64,000 nt of DNA from the NCBI RefSeq assembly GCF_047663525.1, contig NC_092611.1, forward strand, positions 5,493,001 through 5,557,000, written 5' to 3'. Under the pieces are notes generated by a model. That model ran no database searches. It worked only from the letters and a program-made list of their open reading frames with translations, and was not told where the DNA came from. The translations under genes were made by a program, and so were the position numbers. This DNA is from Anas platyrhynchos (taxonomy: Eukaryota; Chordata; Aves; Anseriformes; Anatidae). Shown in pieces: positions 25,280-37,100 of the stretch (position 1 is its first letter; every line of letters starts with the position of its first letter).

Positions 25280-25660
25280 GGGTGACGACTTATCCTTCAC
25301 CATACATACAGATTTATTAAAAATTTAAAATTGCTACATAGATCTGAAGAGCCGGGTTATTTATTTTTGCAAGGGCTGATCAATCACACGTGTCCCCAAA
25401 GGATGCCAGACCTTTAACTACTCATCTGATTATGCCTGCTGTACCCGCATTGCTCCAGCCCCAGTGCTTAATATTTTATCCACACGGCTCCTAGGCAAAG
25501 GCGGAGTGGAGTCTGATTTCCTGGCGGAGCCCAGGCCTGCTTTTGGATTTTTATCAGCTCCTACTCGAGGGGCGAGAGGTGGAAGGGAAGAAATAACTTT
25601 TATTCTGCCCTCTGCCCCTCCTTTCAAAGCAACAGATTTACTTAAATCATCGCCATGCTA
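25280..25660. promoter_or_regulatory. Candidate conserved non-coding element
   Basis: Non-repetitive AT-rich block with GGTTATTTATTTTTGC, GATCAATCAC, TCTGATTATGCC and GGATTTTTATCAGC motifs (HOX/PBX and GATA-like cores). No coding signal. Role inferred only from texture. Confidence 0.28.
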
Positions 25661-25850
25661 AAAATACAGGCTTTTCCACCGCGAGCTGACACCTGGCCTG
25701 CGAAGCGTTTAGCAGCACGTGGAGGGGAGACCAAGGAGGCTGCCACGGGCAGGAGCTGCCTCCGACCTGGCCTCGGCACCAGCCACCGCCCTGATCCTGC
25801 ATTTTAACAGCAGGCTTTCAGCAGTGAAGAGAAGAACATGTTGGAAAAGC

Positions 25851-25875
25851 TTTTTTTTTTTTTTTTTTTTTTTTT
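25851..25875 (-). repeat. Poly(T) tract (poly(A) on minus strand)
   Basis: A run of 25 thymines with no recognisable retroposon body. It forms an inverted pair with the poly(A) tract about 600 bp downstream. Confidence 0.9.
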
Positions 25876-26269
25876 ATTCTAGTCTATAAACTGCTAGGGA
25901 AATAGCACGCCGCCTCCCCAAGCTGGCTACAGCCCCGTGTTTCATCGCAGCCCTGCTGCCCACCCCTAAATGCCGTGAAGGCAGGACAAGGGCATGGCCA
26001 CAGGTTTGGGGTTTGGGGTGTGAGGCTGTGGCGTGGCACTGGGGGCGCTTGGTCCAAGCATCCCCTAGAGCTGAAGGCACAGAGGCACTTCTCCACCCTG
26101 ATATACCCATTTGTCCTCTGGGAGGATGAAGATCCCCAAACCACCTTTCCAGCCAAATCTCTAGAGATCGCATGTCCTAACACCGGAGGGGAAACTGAGG
26201 CAGGGAAGGAGGAGGGGAGAAGCAGCTCCCTCCAAGCTGTGCTGCTCTCCAGCCCTAAATATCAAGCAC

Positions 26270-26470
26270 CACGGCTCAGGACGCGGCTCATGCTCTCTGC
26301 TGAGTGCTCAGCGTCGAAGCAAAGGCCGTGTTATTCCAGTACATCTCCTCCGTGCGCCGGGGCTAATTGAATGGTGATGGCGCTACTAAGCAGCCCTCGC
26401 CATCCAAGACCAGAGTCAGCTGAATCTCCGAACTCATGTAATTTTTTGCATGACTGAGCGTGCAGATGTA
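26270..26470. promoter_or_regulatory. Candidate conserved non-coding element
   Basis: Balanced-composition block with GGGGCTAATTGAATGG, CTCATGTAATTTTTTGC and TGCATGACTGAGC elements. It ends directly at a poly(A) tract. Regulatory role is inference. Confidence 0.28.
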
Positions 26471-26472
26471 AT

Positions 26473-26496
26473 AAAAAAAAAAAAAAAAAAAAAAAA
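26473..26496 (+). repeat. Poly(A) tract
   Basis: A run of 24 adenines followed by GGGGGAGG. No retroposon body recognised upstream. Confidence 0.9.
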
Positions 26497-27039
26497 GGGG
26501 GAGGTAGGGAATTCAGGCCCTTAAATGAATCGCAATTGACAAAGATGCTCGGCTGGAGGGAGCTGCGCTACGAAGCACCCGGTGGGTAATTGTCCTGCGC
26601 TGGCCACAGCGGGGATGAGATGGGTCCCCTGGTCAAAGCCGTGCCTCCTTCGGAGAAGAGGCTCTCTGCTGAGGAGCAACAGGCTCATTAGCAGGCCCGG
26701 AGCTCGTTAGGGAGATGAAGAGATGGGAATCACCCCTCCAGCCACGCCATGCCGAGCGTGGATGTGATATTGCCTGGGGGAAAATGATGGCAAAGCGACG
26801 CAGAGGGAGGAAAGCCAAACCCAGAGGGCTGAGACCTCTGTAGAGCTGCAGGTATGCAACCTCGCCACCGACACACAGCCACTGCATCCAGATAAGATTA
26901 ATAAAGTCTACGAAGATTGACAAGGAAGAGCATGAAGGGAAAGAGCTAACCATTATTATTCCAGGCACACCGGGTGCCCACATTGCCTGCATCAAAAGGA
27001 ACAAAAAGAGATTTCAGAAAAATCATGGTCAGTTAGCTA

Positions 27040-27330
27040 AAGATTTATGAATTTTATTCTTAGTGCACTTTAATTGCACCTATAAATTAGAAATGAGCTA
27101 ATTCTGTACTGTGTAAAGTGACTGCATTCACCTAAAAAAATTGCACTTCAACTTTTAATTCCACTTCAATTGCACACATGCACAAAGTTAATACTGCGCC
27201 ACGTGGAAATCTCGGATCGTGCACTCTGGAAATTGCCATCGCAATTTAATTCCACCTCGGCTGCACACATCCATTTTTTAAAAGTTACTGCTGTGCTGTA
27301 CGGAGCGACATTAATTGAGTGTTAACGAGC
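27040..27330. repeat. Degenerate tandem repeat of about 90 bp, TAATT-rich
   Basis: Two clear copies start at about 27154 and 27244. They share TTTAATTCCAC, then a C/T-rich spacer, then TGCACACAT, and about 20 bases further AAAGTTA-type and TACTG motifs. A more decayed third copy begins near 27069 (CTTTAATTGCACC, later ATTCTGTACTGTG). The period is about 85-92 bp. Each unit carries one or more TAATT homeodomain cores. It could be an ancient repeat turned regulatory block. No known family was recognised. Confidence 0.55.
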
Positions 27331-30300
27331 TGTCTGATCAGCTTCCCACTGTCCTTATTACTGGACATCAGGGTTTCTGCAATGTCCCAATTAAACAGAA
27401 TCAAAGAATACTTAATGCACGGTAAACTGGTTCCCAGCCACTTGAACCGATTAACCAGATGTTCTCTTTCTGTGGGCCCCTGTTCGACAACATTGTGCCG
27501 CCTCTACGGCCCAGGCAGCTCCTGTCTGGTGGCAATGAGGAGGCATAAACGGGGATTTAGTGGAGAGGCAGATCAGCTCAGGACAGTGCCTCTGTGCAGA
27601 CTCGTCCCGCAATGTCCCAGAGCAGGATGATGGAGACACAGAACCAGGCTGGGTGTCTTGGGTATGATTCAAACCAGGCACCCAGCACCACAAGTCATTT
27701 TGCAGGTTCTGTTTTATTTAACCAGCTCGAGTGATAAAGACAGAAGAGGAGAAAATAGATTGGATCAATGAAGAAGAAATCCTCCCATCTTAATATGACA
27801 GAAATAAAGGACCCAGAAAAACTCGTTGGCAATACAAGATCAGCTCAAAACATAAGGACCAGCAAAACCTCCTTGCACATTTACTCAGGGCTGGATGGCT
27901 GCTTTGGCATAAGATAAAGTGCTTTCTTGTATTTGCATTAGCTTGTGTGGAAAGTGCAAGTGCAAGAGACTCCCCAAGAGACTCCCCAATTCTCAGCTGT
28001 GGGGACACCCCACATGGACCCTTTACACTGCCCTAACACCATTCTGCTTTCTCCTGTCCTGCAATGCAGCGCTGCACCAATTCCCACCGTGTAACAAATT
28101 CAAACCTCATAATGTCAGGGGGCGGGAGGGAAAACAACTTCACATAGCGCCCAGGTCCTTCTTTGAATGGATTATTTTTGTAAGGCTCTCACTCTGCCGC
28201 CTCCAAAGCCCCCAAGCCTCCCGGGACACATGCACAGGCGCAAGCAAAGCCGAGGTGCCAAGGACCATCGCATCTGCCTCGACACCAACCCACAGCACCT
28301 CAACTGGTCCAACCGGGCCGTGCAGCTGCAAAGGTGCTGCTCTCAGTGCAAAAAATGGGGATGAGGATGGAGCAGGGAGCCCTGCACACTCAACGGGGCT
28401 TTTTCCAGCTGCAGGCAGGAAGATGCTCCAGCTGCCTGCAGGCTTGGCGGTGACACGAGTTGAGATAAAAGAGAATTTAAGGTGCAGAGGAGAGCTAAGC
28501 AGATCCTTGTAGATTGGAGCCGAACAAGATAAGGGAGCAATGATGAATATAGACACATTACGCTAGGACAATTCAAAGCACATGCAATTTTGGCTCATGG
28601 GAAAAAGCGATAGTGCCATGTACTTACAGTCCCCGAGCGGTTCGCAAAGCTGGCGGCCAAGGTTTGCCTGTGTCAATCTCAACCAGGCTCAGGCCGTCAT
28701 GCTCTAAGAGGCAAAGAAAACACATGCTAAAATCATCAGCATCTAACCTCAGGAGAGGAATTCTAGGCTTCAGCAGCAAGGGCATTCCTCAAAGCTTGGG
28801 CAACAACATTTTTACTTAGTTATTTTACAAGACGGACATGGAGCACACAGCACAATTATCAAAGCTTTCGGCTTCCCCCACTCCTAAATGGAACAGTCAA
28901 GGAAAATAGTCTAATTTGACAATTTTCAGCTAGTTGAAATGATACGTGGAAGAGACACAGAAGAAGGAAAGTGTATTATTCACTATCTGATAAATTATCA
29001 CCATTACACGGGAAGCAAACCTGAGCGCAGGGGATGTGAAGCCCTGCTGCAGGCAGCACACATGTTTTATGCCACCAAAGGGCATCACCAAGGAACACAG
29101 AAGCCCTCCTCTGTGCTCAGCCCTTGCTCATGAAGCCATAAAACAAGTAAAAGGAGCAGGGATTAATGTTTGGCAGATTGGGTTCGACACTGGTCACGCA
29201 CCCCACCATGCTTAGGGCGGACAGGGGTAACCGAGCAGTGCGCAACCACCAGCAACACTTGAGGCACCCACGGCAGGGAGATGGGGACAAAATAGTTGCA
29301 ATTTTATATGGAGATGAGAAAATAATACACCTCTTCCCCATATTTCACCCATTTCCTCAGTTTGTAGCACCGAAGGTGTGAAGGCACGGGTCTGGGGCAG
29401 CGTGGCAAGGGGCAAGGTCGATTCCTGCTCCTCCCAGCCCCAAATGATGCTGTGGGCAGGCAGGGCTGGGACGCATGCCCTGAGGGGATGGGGTCATGGA
29501 GCCATGTGAGCATGGATCCCCCAGCCCTGCGGTCCCACCTGCACCCCAAAACGCCGTCCCCATCACTCCCAACCCGCACAAATGTATTCATGAATTCGTT
29601 TAGAAAGTTCTCTCTGTGCTCGAGCGGGTGCTGCTTGTAATTGCTGGCGGCCAAAATCTGTTCTGTTTTTTCTGGCTGAGGTACCAGGCAATCATCAGCT
29701 GTAATTATTTCGAGTCTTGTTACAGATGGATCTCCGAGCTTTCAGTCTTAAACAGAATTCATTATTCAAATGCCTGCTCCAGCCTTCTGCGGTGGGCTGG
29801 GCATGGGCGCCGCGGGCTCCCCGCAGCCACAGCGAGCAACAAATGGTTGGGGGAAGGCGAGGACGATGGTGGGATCTGCTTGTCAAAGCTGCCCTGCTGC
29901 CTCTCCCATGGCTTTGGCTGGGACTGGGGGAATTCGTGCCCTAGAGGAGCTTCATCCCACAGGGCTGGGGGTGGTGGGGGACCAACTCCTGGGTTCTGGT
30001 GCAGGATTGAGATTGGGATGCGTCAGCAACCCAAAACAGCACGGCCGTGGGCTTGCCTTGTGCTGAGCTTGCTTGCTTTGCACCCACCAGGGTCTCCAGC
30101 AGCCAAGGTCACCCCACAGTGGGTCCAGAAAGCCCCAAACCCCAGCTCTGCCCTACCTGCCAGCTCCTGAACTCATGTCAGATGCACGACAGCACAATTT
30201 GGGAGCACCACCAGGGCCTCAGGGGCTGGGGAATGATCAGAGCCCTGTGCAGCGTGGTATGGAGGGGCTTGGCCTCGGTTCTGCTCCTACCCCCAAATTT

Positions 30301-30969
30301 CCACTTGATCAAATATAAAAATGTAGTGGTAGAGATAGGCTGAATGGCAAAAGGGTTATTTGGAAAACAAATCAATTTGAGCTTTTTCTCAGCTGAACCA
30401 CCCCTTTCAGCATTGTTTTCAATGAAAATAAATCCAGTTTTGCTCCCTTTACAATGTCTTTCTGCTTTCAGAATGGGTATTATCTTATAATAAAGTGCTT
30501 TTCAAACTGCTGAAGTCAAACGTTTGGGGGATCCTAAAATCAGGCCAGGATTGAAAACATTCCCCTACTGAGGGCAAACACCTGCGGGGACTGCCAGGGA
30601 TGCACCGACATGAGCTGCACGGGGATGTGGCACCAAAAAGCCCCAAGGCGGCCCACGGTGAGGTTTGCAGCCTGGCTCAGAGAGGTTTTGGCACCGAGGC
30701 AGCAGCTGGCAGCACACCGAGCACCCCTGTGGATGATGCTGGGTGCTGAATGATGCACACACAAAAGCAAGGAGGGTTTGGAAGTTCAGGTGCTGCCTTA
30801 GGGGTGGTGAGATGCGCTTCCCAGCTCCTCCCTGGTGCTAAAGGAAAGCTCCTTTCTCCCTTCCCTGCAGTCCCTTCCCCAAATGGATTTTGGGTTTGTT
30901 ACAACATAAAGATTTGCAGGGAAAGCGTCTCATTTCCTTTCAAATTTTCAATTTTTGTATCGGAAAAGG

Positions 30970-31096
30970 AAAAAAAAAAAAAAACAACAAAACGGATTGT
31001 TTCCTGGCTGCCTTCCAGACCAAAGCTGGGGCAGTTTCCAATTTAAAAAGTCAATATTTTCCATAGGAAATTTCAATCTTTTTTTTTTTTTTTTTT
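30970..31096. repeat. Inverted poly(A)/poly(T) pair
   Basis: A run of 15 adenines at 30970-30984 and a run of 18 thymines at 31079-31096 lie about 95 bp apart in opposite orientation. Both are flanked by partly complementary purine/pyrimidine sequence (GGAAAAGG on the left, CTTCCAAAAAAG on the right). An RNA copy could fold back on itself. Confidence 0.7.
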
Positions 31097-31847
31097 CTTC
31101 CAAAAAAGATAATTTTGTCAAAGTTTTCCACCGGGAGGGGGAGAGGCCCACTCACAGCAGGCAGCAAAGTGTTGCTAATCTTATGCACACACAAAATGGA
31201 AACGCCACTTCCTGGTGGGATTGCTGGTATTTTGTTTTGATAAAATTTTTAATCTCTGTATCCTCCCGCTACTGTTTGTATTTTTTGTGTGTCTATTTGA
31301 AAAGCAAACAATATTGCCTGCTCTCGTGGTGCTCTGGGTTTGGTTTTGCTTTACACTTATTTATTTTGCTCGGCAGTTTAAATTATTAGTCCCCGACCCT
31401 GCAAATATCTTACGGTACGTGTGGCGCAGTGCATGCAAGCAAAACGTGCCGGGCTGGTGGCAGGATGGGGCTTTGGGGTTGTTTGCAGGAAGGAAACGTG
31501 GCTGCTTTGGTGTGAACTGCTCAGCGTGTTTTAACCTGAAATGCAAAAGAAATGGGTCCATCCGTTTTGGACCCGTGCTTCTGGAGAGCAGGGAAATGGG
31601 TGGGGGAGGGACAGGAGCACCTGGAGAACCGTGGGGTGAAGCAGAAGCTGTTCAAAGTCCCAAGAGCTTAGGGAAGAGACAGGCAAGGAGAGGAGCCCAC
31701 GGGCACCCAGGAAAGAGAACAAACCAACCCCTCCTGCTCTGATCCATCCCAGCTCAGCAGCCTTCGCTAGCTCAGTGACTGGATGGACACGAAGAAAATG
31801 GGAAAAGGAGCTGCTTCATATCGAGCTGAAGCAGTAAAGTAAAGGAG

Positions 31848-31870
31848 AAAAAAAAAAAAAAAAAAAAAAA
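31848..31870 (+). repeat. Poly(A) tract
   Basis: A run of 23 adenines in otherwise non-repetitive DNA. No retroposon body recognised. Confidence 0.9.
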
Positions 31871-33099
31871 GTCTAATTTTCTTTCCTGAAATGAAAACCT
31901 AAATAAAACAAGTCATTCCGTGGGCACTGGAGCTAATGAGCCCTGCTTTCCTCTAGATTTATGCCTCCTGGATGAACGGTTTTCAGGCCTCAGGTGCGGG
32001 TAAGAGTGGAGACCATGGGGAGGGCTCGGGGAACTGGGGATGGTTTTCACTGGGGGTCACTGGATGTGCTTTTGGGATGCCCTGAACTTGTTAAAACGGG
32101 GTCAGTTCAGAAGCCCTGCAGGCCCAAAAGCAAGCTGAAGCCAGGTTCATAAAATGGCATTAAGGAAAAGAAGCAGGGGGATGTCACCCCAAAGAATCCC
32201 CCAAAGCCCTGTCAGAACTGAAAATGCAGTTTATCACTTGGTTTAGCATCCATTTGTCGGTGGGTTTCTCACAGAAGGAGGGATAGTGTCAAGGACAGGG
32301 CACACATCATCCCTGCTGCAGCACCGTCCTGCCCAAACCCTGATTTTGTGGGTTTGGGGGCACTGGGGACAGACCCCAAAACCACCATAATAAAAATGCC
32401 ATACAGCTGCAGCAAGGGGCATGTGGGGAAATAGGGGATGTACTGCCAAATGCGAGGAAAAGGAGCATGATTTGCCCCTCTGTCTCCCTCCACGATGTCC
32501 TGGTGGGGCTGGGGGGACGCATCCTTCTGGGGCTGGCCCTAACCCCAAAGATGCTGAGAGGAGCCCTGCAGCCTCCTGCCAGCGTGCTCCGGGGCCCAGC
32601 TGAAGCAGCACCAGCAAGGATTGTGTTTTCTCCAGTTTGCAACGCTGCCTTTGTCTCTTGCAAAAACAAAAGCCCTGAAGAAACACAATTAAAATATTAT
32701 AATTATTGGTGGTGGAGTGTTTGCTTTTATCGGCTCCTATTTAAAAAGATGCAAATAGAGGTGATTTTAGCATTCCAGTCAGCCCCGCTCCCTCCTACAG
32801 GGATGGAAATATTTGGTTTAGTCAACTTTGTTGTGCTGATTCTCTACTTTCTCTCTTTTTAGTGCCGAACACACTCACGCTCCTCCAGCAGCTGAGCCAC
32901 CCCGGGGGTGCTGCATCCCCCTGCTGTGCTCAGACTCACCCTACAAGAGCAAAACGCCTCCACCCCATCCCCAAAACCCCCAGGGTGAGGGGGGAGCAGC
33001 AGCAGGACACCACCCCAATGGATTTTTTTTTTTCCTCCCAGTGCAATTTTTGCAGCAGATGCTGCCTGTGAGCAAAGGGCTCGGGGAGCTGGGTGACCC

Positions 33100-33250
33100 C
33101 ACAGGGAGGAAAGGGGAGGCTGGGGGTGGGGGGAACACGAGGATTTGGGATGGGATGGGTTTGGGGTCTCTTTCCTGGATCAGAATGGGGTCTGGGGGCT
33201 GGGGGTGGAATTATATAGAGTGCTGTTCATGGGGCAATTGTGGGCTTGGA
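33100..33250 (+). repeat. G-rich tract, possible G-quadruplexes
   Basis: Many runs of three or more guanines within short loops on the + strand (for example GGGGGTGGGGGG near 33122 and GGGGGCTGGGGGTGG near 33195). This meets the usual sequence rule for quadruplex potential. It lies about 750 bp from the telomere-like blocks. Confidence 0.55.
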
Positions 33251-33867
33251 GCACCCTCATCTGGGCAAAGCGGAGCCTTGCACCTGGTGGAGAGCCGGGA
33301 CCAGGAGAGAATAGGGTCGGGCCGCGAATTGGGGTGACCCCAGCCCCTCTACCTGTGCCGGGAGGCTCTGCAGCCCCCCCGTCGCTGTGTCCCCCCAGCT
33401 TCTGTCCCTGCGAGGGAGCACGGAGGTGGCACAGGAGCAGGGACCGGGATCCGAGCCTAAATCCCTGCCCAAACCATCCCAGTGCAGCACTACAGGGTGA
33501 TTAAACCCGATTATTTGGGCTGCGAGCAAAAAAAAAGCAAAAAACATCAGCCGAAATGAAGAGAAAGGTCTTTGCCTTCTATCACATTCACAAAGCATCT
33601 TCATCCCGTGTCCAATAACTCCCTTCACAATGCAGTACACAGCTACTGAGGATAATTAGCTGCCTAATTAAAGATTAGAGCACTGCTGTTATTTCCCCCC
33701 ACAGGGACAGCCTTAAATGCGATACAGATAAGTATTACACGAATTGGTGGCGGTGGAGGTGGCCACCGTGCATGGACTTGGAGAGGGCATTGCAAAGTCC
33801 AGAGATGGCAGAGCCACTGGGAAGGGCACACTGCTGCTGGCTTCTGCTTTGTGCTGAATTTGGGGGT

Positions 33868-33923
33868 AAAAAAAAAAAAAGAAAAAGAAAAAGAAAAAGA
33901 AAAAGAAAAAGAAAAAGAAAAAG
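33868..33923 (+). repeat. (GAAAAA)n simple repeat
   Basis: A 13-base A-run followed by about seven units of GAAAAA. It directly precedes the first interstitial telomeric repeat unit. Confidence 0.95.
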
Positions 33924-33977
33924 TGGAGGAAGAGTTTTGAGCACTTTTTGATGGGAGAAGTTGGCGATGCACGTGTT

Positions 33978-34008
33978 GGGTTAGGGCCAGAATTAGGGTT
34001 AGGGTTTG
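33978..34008 (+). repeat. Interstitial telomeric repeat, first block
   Basis: GGGTTAGGG, a 7-base interruption, then TTAGGGTTAGGGTTT. About four degenerate TTAGGG units. Confidence 0.85.
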
Positions 34009-34135
34009 GAGAGAGAGAAAGTGTAGTCCTGTTGTGTGTGGGGTTGTGTAAAGGCTCCCAAAGGGAGTTCAGGTCTACCCAAAGGCTTTTGTGTTAATCA
34101 CTTTATGATAGGAAAATCTGGCTATGTGTGTGTTG

Positions 34136-34169
34136 GGTTAGGGTCGTAATTATCGTTAGGGTTAGGGTT
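34136..34169 (+). repeat. Interstitial telomeric repeat, second block
   Basis: GGGTTAGGG, an 11-base interruption ending in CG, then TTAGGGTTAGGGTT. Same orientation and arrangement as the block 157 bp upstream. Confidence 0.85.
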
Positions 34170-34170
34170 C

Positions 34171-37100
34171 ACCTCCAGCTTCCCAGGGTCCACAAGCACC
34201 ACCAAGCCTCCAGGTGGTTTCCAGCATTTTGGTTAACAACTTCCTCAGAAAGGGAGGGCACAATTAGTCTTTTTATTTAACTAATTTAAAAGTGGTATTT
34301 AGGATTAAACACAATAGGACCAGACATTTAAACAGCCGAAATAGATGTACGTAAAATATATTTTATATGACATCTGCTTATTAAAAAATTCCCCAAGAGA
34401 AATCAGACAAAGGAGCAAAAGTCTGGGAGTGGAAATAGCTTTGCAAATAATGAATATGTATTTGAAAAATTAAATATATTCACTTAGAAAGTAGAGTAGT
34501 TGCTAGGCTGGTAAATATCAGTCTATAAAGAGAAAATTGCTGTACAGACTTGGTTTATGTAGTCTGATGTGAGGTTTTGTGAAGGCTCAGGCCAACCTAC
34601 TCAACAGCTCCAAAAATGGAATTTTCCTTTTAATCTGAAAAAATAAATAAAAAAAAGCACGAGCTGGTAGTTGAGGAACAACATCAGCCTGTTTTATTAC
34701 TTTTGGTGGAACAACACAACTGGTTTCGTTGTATTCTCAAGTCTCAATGAAATGAACAATTTAACCGAGATTTACGCATTCCCCTGTAGCATGGGAAACT
34801 TCACGGTCTTCTGACGGGTTGTGAGACCCTGGCTCCAAAATGAGAGTCTAAGCAAGTAGAGCTCGTATCTGTGTTCATATTTGCCTAAAAAAATAAATAA
34901 ATTTTATAGATATAAAAAAAGAAAACAGCTACACAAAAAGGCTGGAAAACTAGTGTGCATATACAAGAAACGTGAGCTGGAACAAATTAGCGAGAGGGAG
35001 GGTGATGTAAATTCTGTCAGAACTTACCACTTTGAAGAGCAATGATGCCTCCTGACATTAAGGAGAGCTGAAAATATATCACCACCTCGACTCAGTTTTG
35101 GATCCTAACAGCAAGCAACCAGGCCTGCTCAAAGCACACATCCCACATCACCTTGCCACTCCTGCACCCCTAGAGCATCCTCCTGAAGGGACCTAATAAA
35201 GGCGAGGGCAAAGCTCCCACCTCCTTCCCCCATTGAAGCTAATTAGTGAGAACCTCTAACGAGCCTCTGCCAGCAGCTGGATTGGCCCTTCCCTGCCTTT
35301 TGCTGCAGTGATTTTGATCGAGGCCTCCCCAGATCTTACTGGGCAGAGCTGGAGGAGCTGCCCTCTGCCGGGCTCTCCCAAGTCCCAATTCCTCCGTGCT
35401 TCACCACTAGATACGGAGTCCTTGGGGCCACAGAGAACGAGGCAAACTGGTCTCCCAGCACTCAGCTTTGTGTTTTCCTAAAGGGACAGGTAGTGCTGAT
35501 TATCTCTGCAGGAGCTGAATGTGTGTCAGTGCCATTAACCACGAGCAATCCCAGTACCCAAACACTTCTACTGGTGGGGCTGCGAGCTGGTCCCTAATGA
35601 TCTGCTCTCATCCCAAGGAAGCCCGGTGCTTGGCTGGATCAAAACAAAGAGGTCTGAGCAGCAAGAGCTCTGGAACAGAGAAAAGGAGAGCTCGACGGGC
35701 CTTGCACACGTGTATGGGTTGCGTTTGAGGTGCAATATCGCAACCCATCCCCGCACCGGCACGCAGCTGGCACCGCGCCGGCCTCGCGTGTTGCTGCTGG
35801 TGAGCGTAAGGGCAGATCTGATATACATAAATCAACATATTACTCATTTTCGAGCATTGCAGCCTGACAGCTGTTACATGAGCACATTGTTAGGAACTGT
35901 CAGGCAGTGATACATGGTGTCTTTTACAACATATGTTGACTTTTATCTGACGTTGTTCCATAATTAGCCCCAGGGAGCAGGAATCTGGGTATCCGGCTGG
36001 CTGTGTGATCCCGGCTGACCTTTGCTGTGGGGGGGAGAAGAGCTTCGAGCTGGGGCTGGGGAGGATGGAGGGGGATGAAGAAGAAACACCGATCCATGTG
36101 GTCCCCTTGGGCTTGCATCCACAGCCTGGGGACGGAGCGGCACCATTCCCTTTTGGGTTCCTGAGTGCTTCAGAGCTGTCACAAGAGGGGCCCCACAAAC
36201 CTTGTGAGCTTTCCTCCAGGATGGAGCCCTGAATTTCAGCTTTAAAACAGGGTCATGACCATAGGTCTGGGCTGAGGAGGTGTCCTTCCCCAGGGGACAC
36301 ATGTAGAGGGAAGGGGACGGTGCAGTCAGGGAGTGAGTCCTGGTGGGGAGAGCAGATAAAGGAAGGAGCAGATGGTGGAGTTAATGAACGGAAAGGATAG
36401 ATGGATGGACAAAAAGGCATTTTTGTCGCAATGGATGGTTGCACTTCTGTTGGGATGAGGACAAATGTGCCAGCGATGCTCCCTGTGGAGGGTGGGCTGC
36501 CAGGCAGCTGCAGGGCAGGCGAGGAGCAGGGCATACCCACCAGGGGGGAGAGGGCTCTGTCTGCTCTGTGTGTGGCATTACAGCCCTGCCCTGCCTCTCC
36601 CATCGGTCCAAAAGCCAAGTGATGGCAAAGCAGGGAGCACCCCGATGTTCCAGAACCAGCTGCAGATCATTCCTGTGGCTCTGATGCTCAGGATCAGAGC
36701 CTCTGGACCCCAAAAAGCAGGGATGGGGGCAGAGGGACAGATGCCAGGAGCAACCACAGAGCCTTTGGAGCCCCTGGGCTGTGCACACCTTGGTGGAGAT
36801 CTCCTCGTGCCTGCACTTGTTGCAGTGGGCAGCACACAACGGGCAGCATCATGCACTTACCTTGCTTGGATAGCACAGCGCGTGCTTGGATTCAGGCACA
36901 CGAATGCAAAGTAAGCTCCAATCCCTAAATATCCCAGCTTAGGAAAGACCCCAAGCCTCTGCAGCCACCATCCTGCTCATCCCCAGTCTTCCCTGCAATA
37001 TTCCCAAATCCCTGCTCCATCAAAACAAGCACCAGGCTGCTCAGAGGACTTCTCTCTCTCCAAGGCAGCGCTGAGTTTTGGGGCTTCAGCCTGGAAGTGG

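Larger units (their letters stand above)
27331..33865. other. Non-coding stretch, no gene seen
   Basis: Mixed DNA with AT-rich patches (28.45-28.95, 30.35-30.55, 31.2-31.4 kb) and chance frames up to 197 codons (27919-28512 +). No exon framework is visible. Homopolymer pairs at 30.97/31.08 kb and a poly(A) tract at 31.85 kb are listed separately. A G-rich strand occurs at 33.10-33.25 kb. Confidence 0.55.
33942..34170 (+). repeat. Duplicated ~157-bp unit bearing telomeric repeats
   Basis: Two related units start at 33942 (CACTTTTTGATGGGAGAA) and 34099 (CACTTTATGATAGGAAAA). Each leads through a similar TGGCNATG-GTGTTGGGTTAGGG segment into a TTAGGG block. The telomeric motif is therefore part of a larger duplicated unit rather than a simple insertion. 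Both blocks run TTAGGG on the + strand. Confidence 0.7.
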
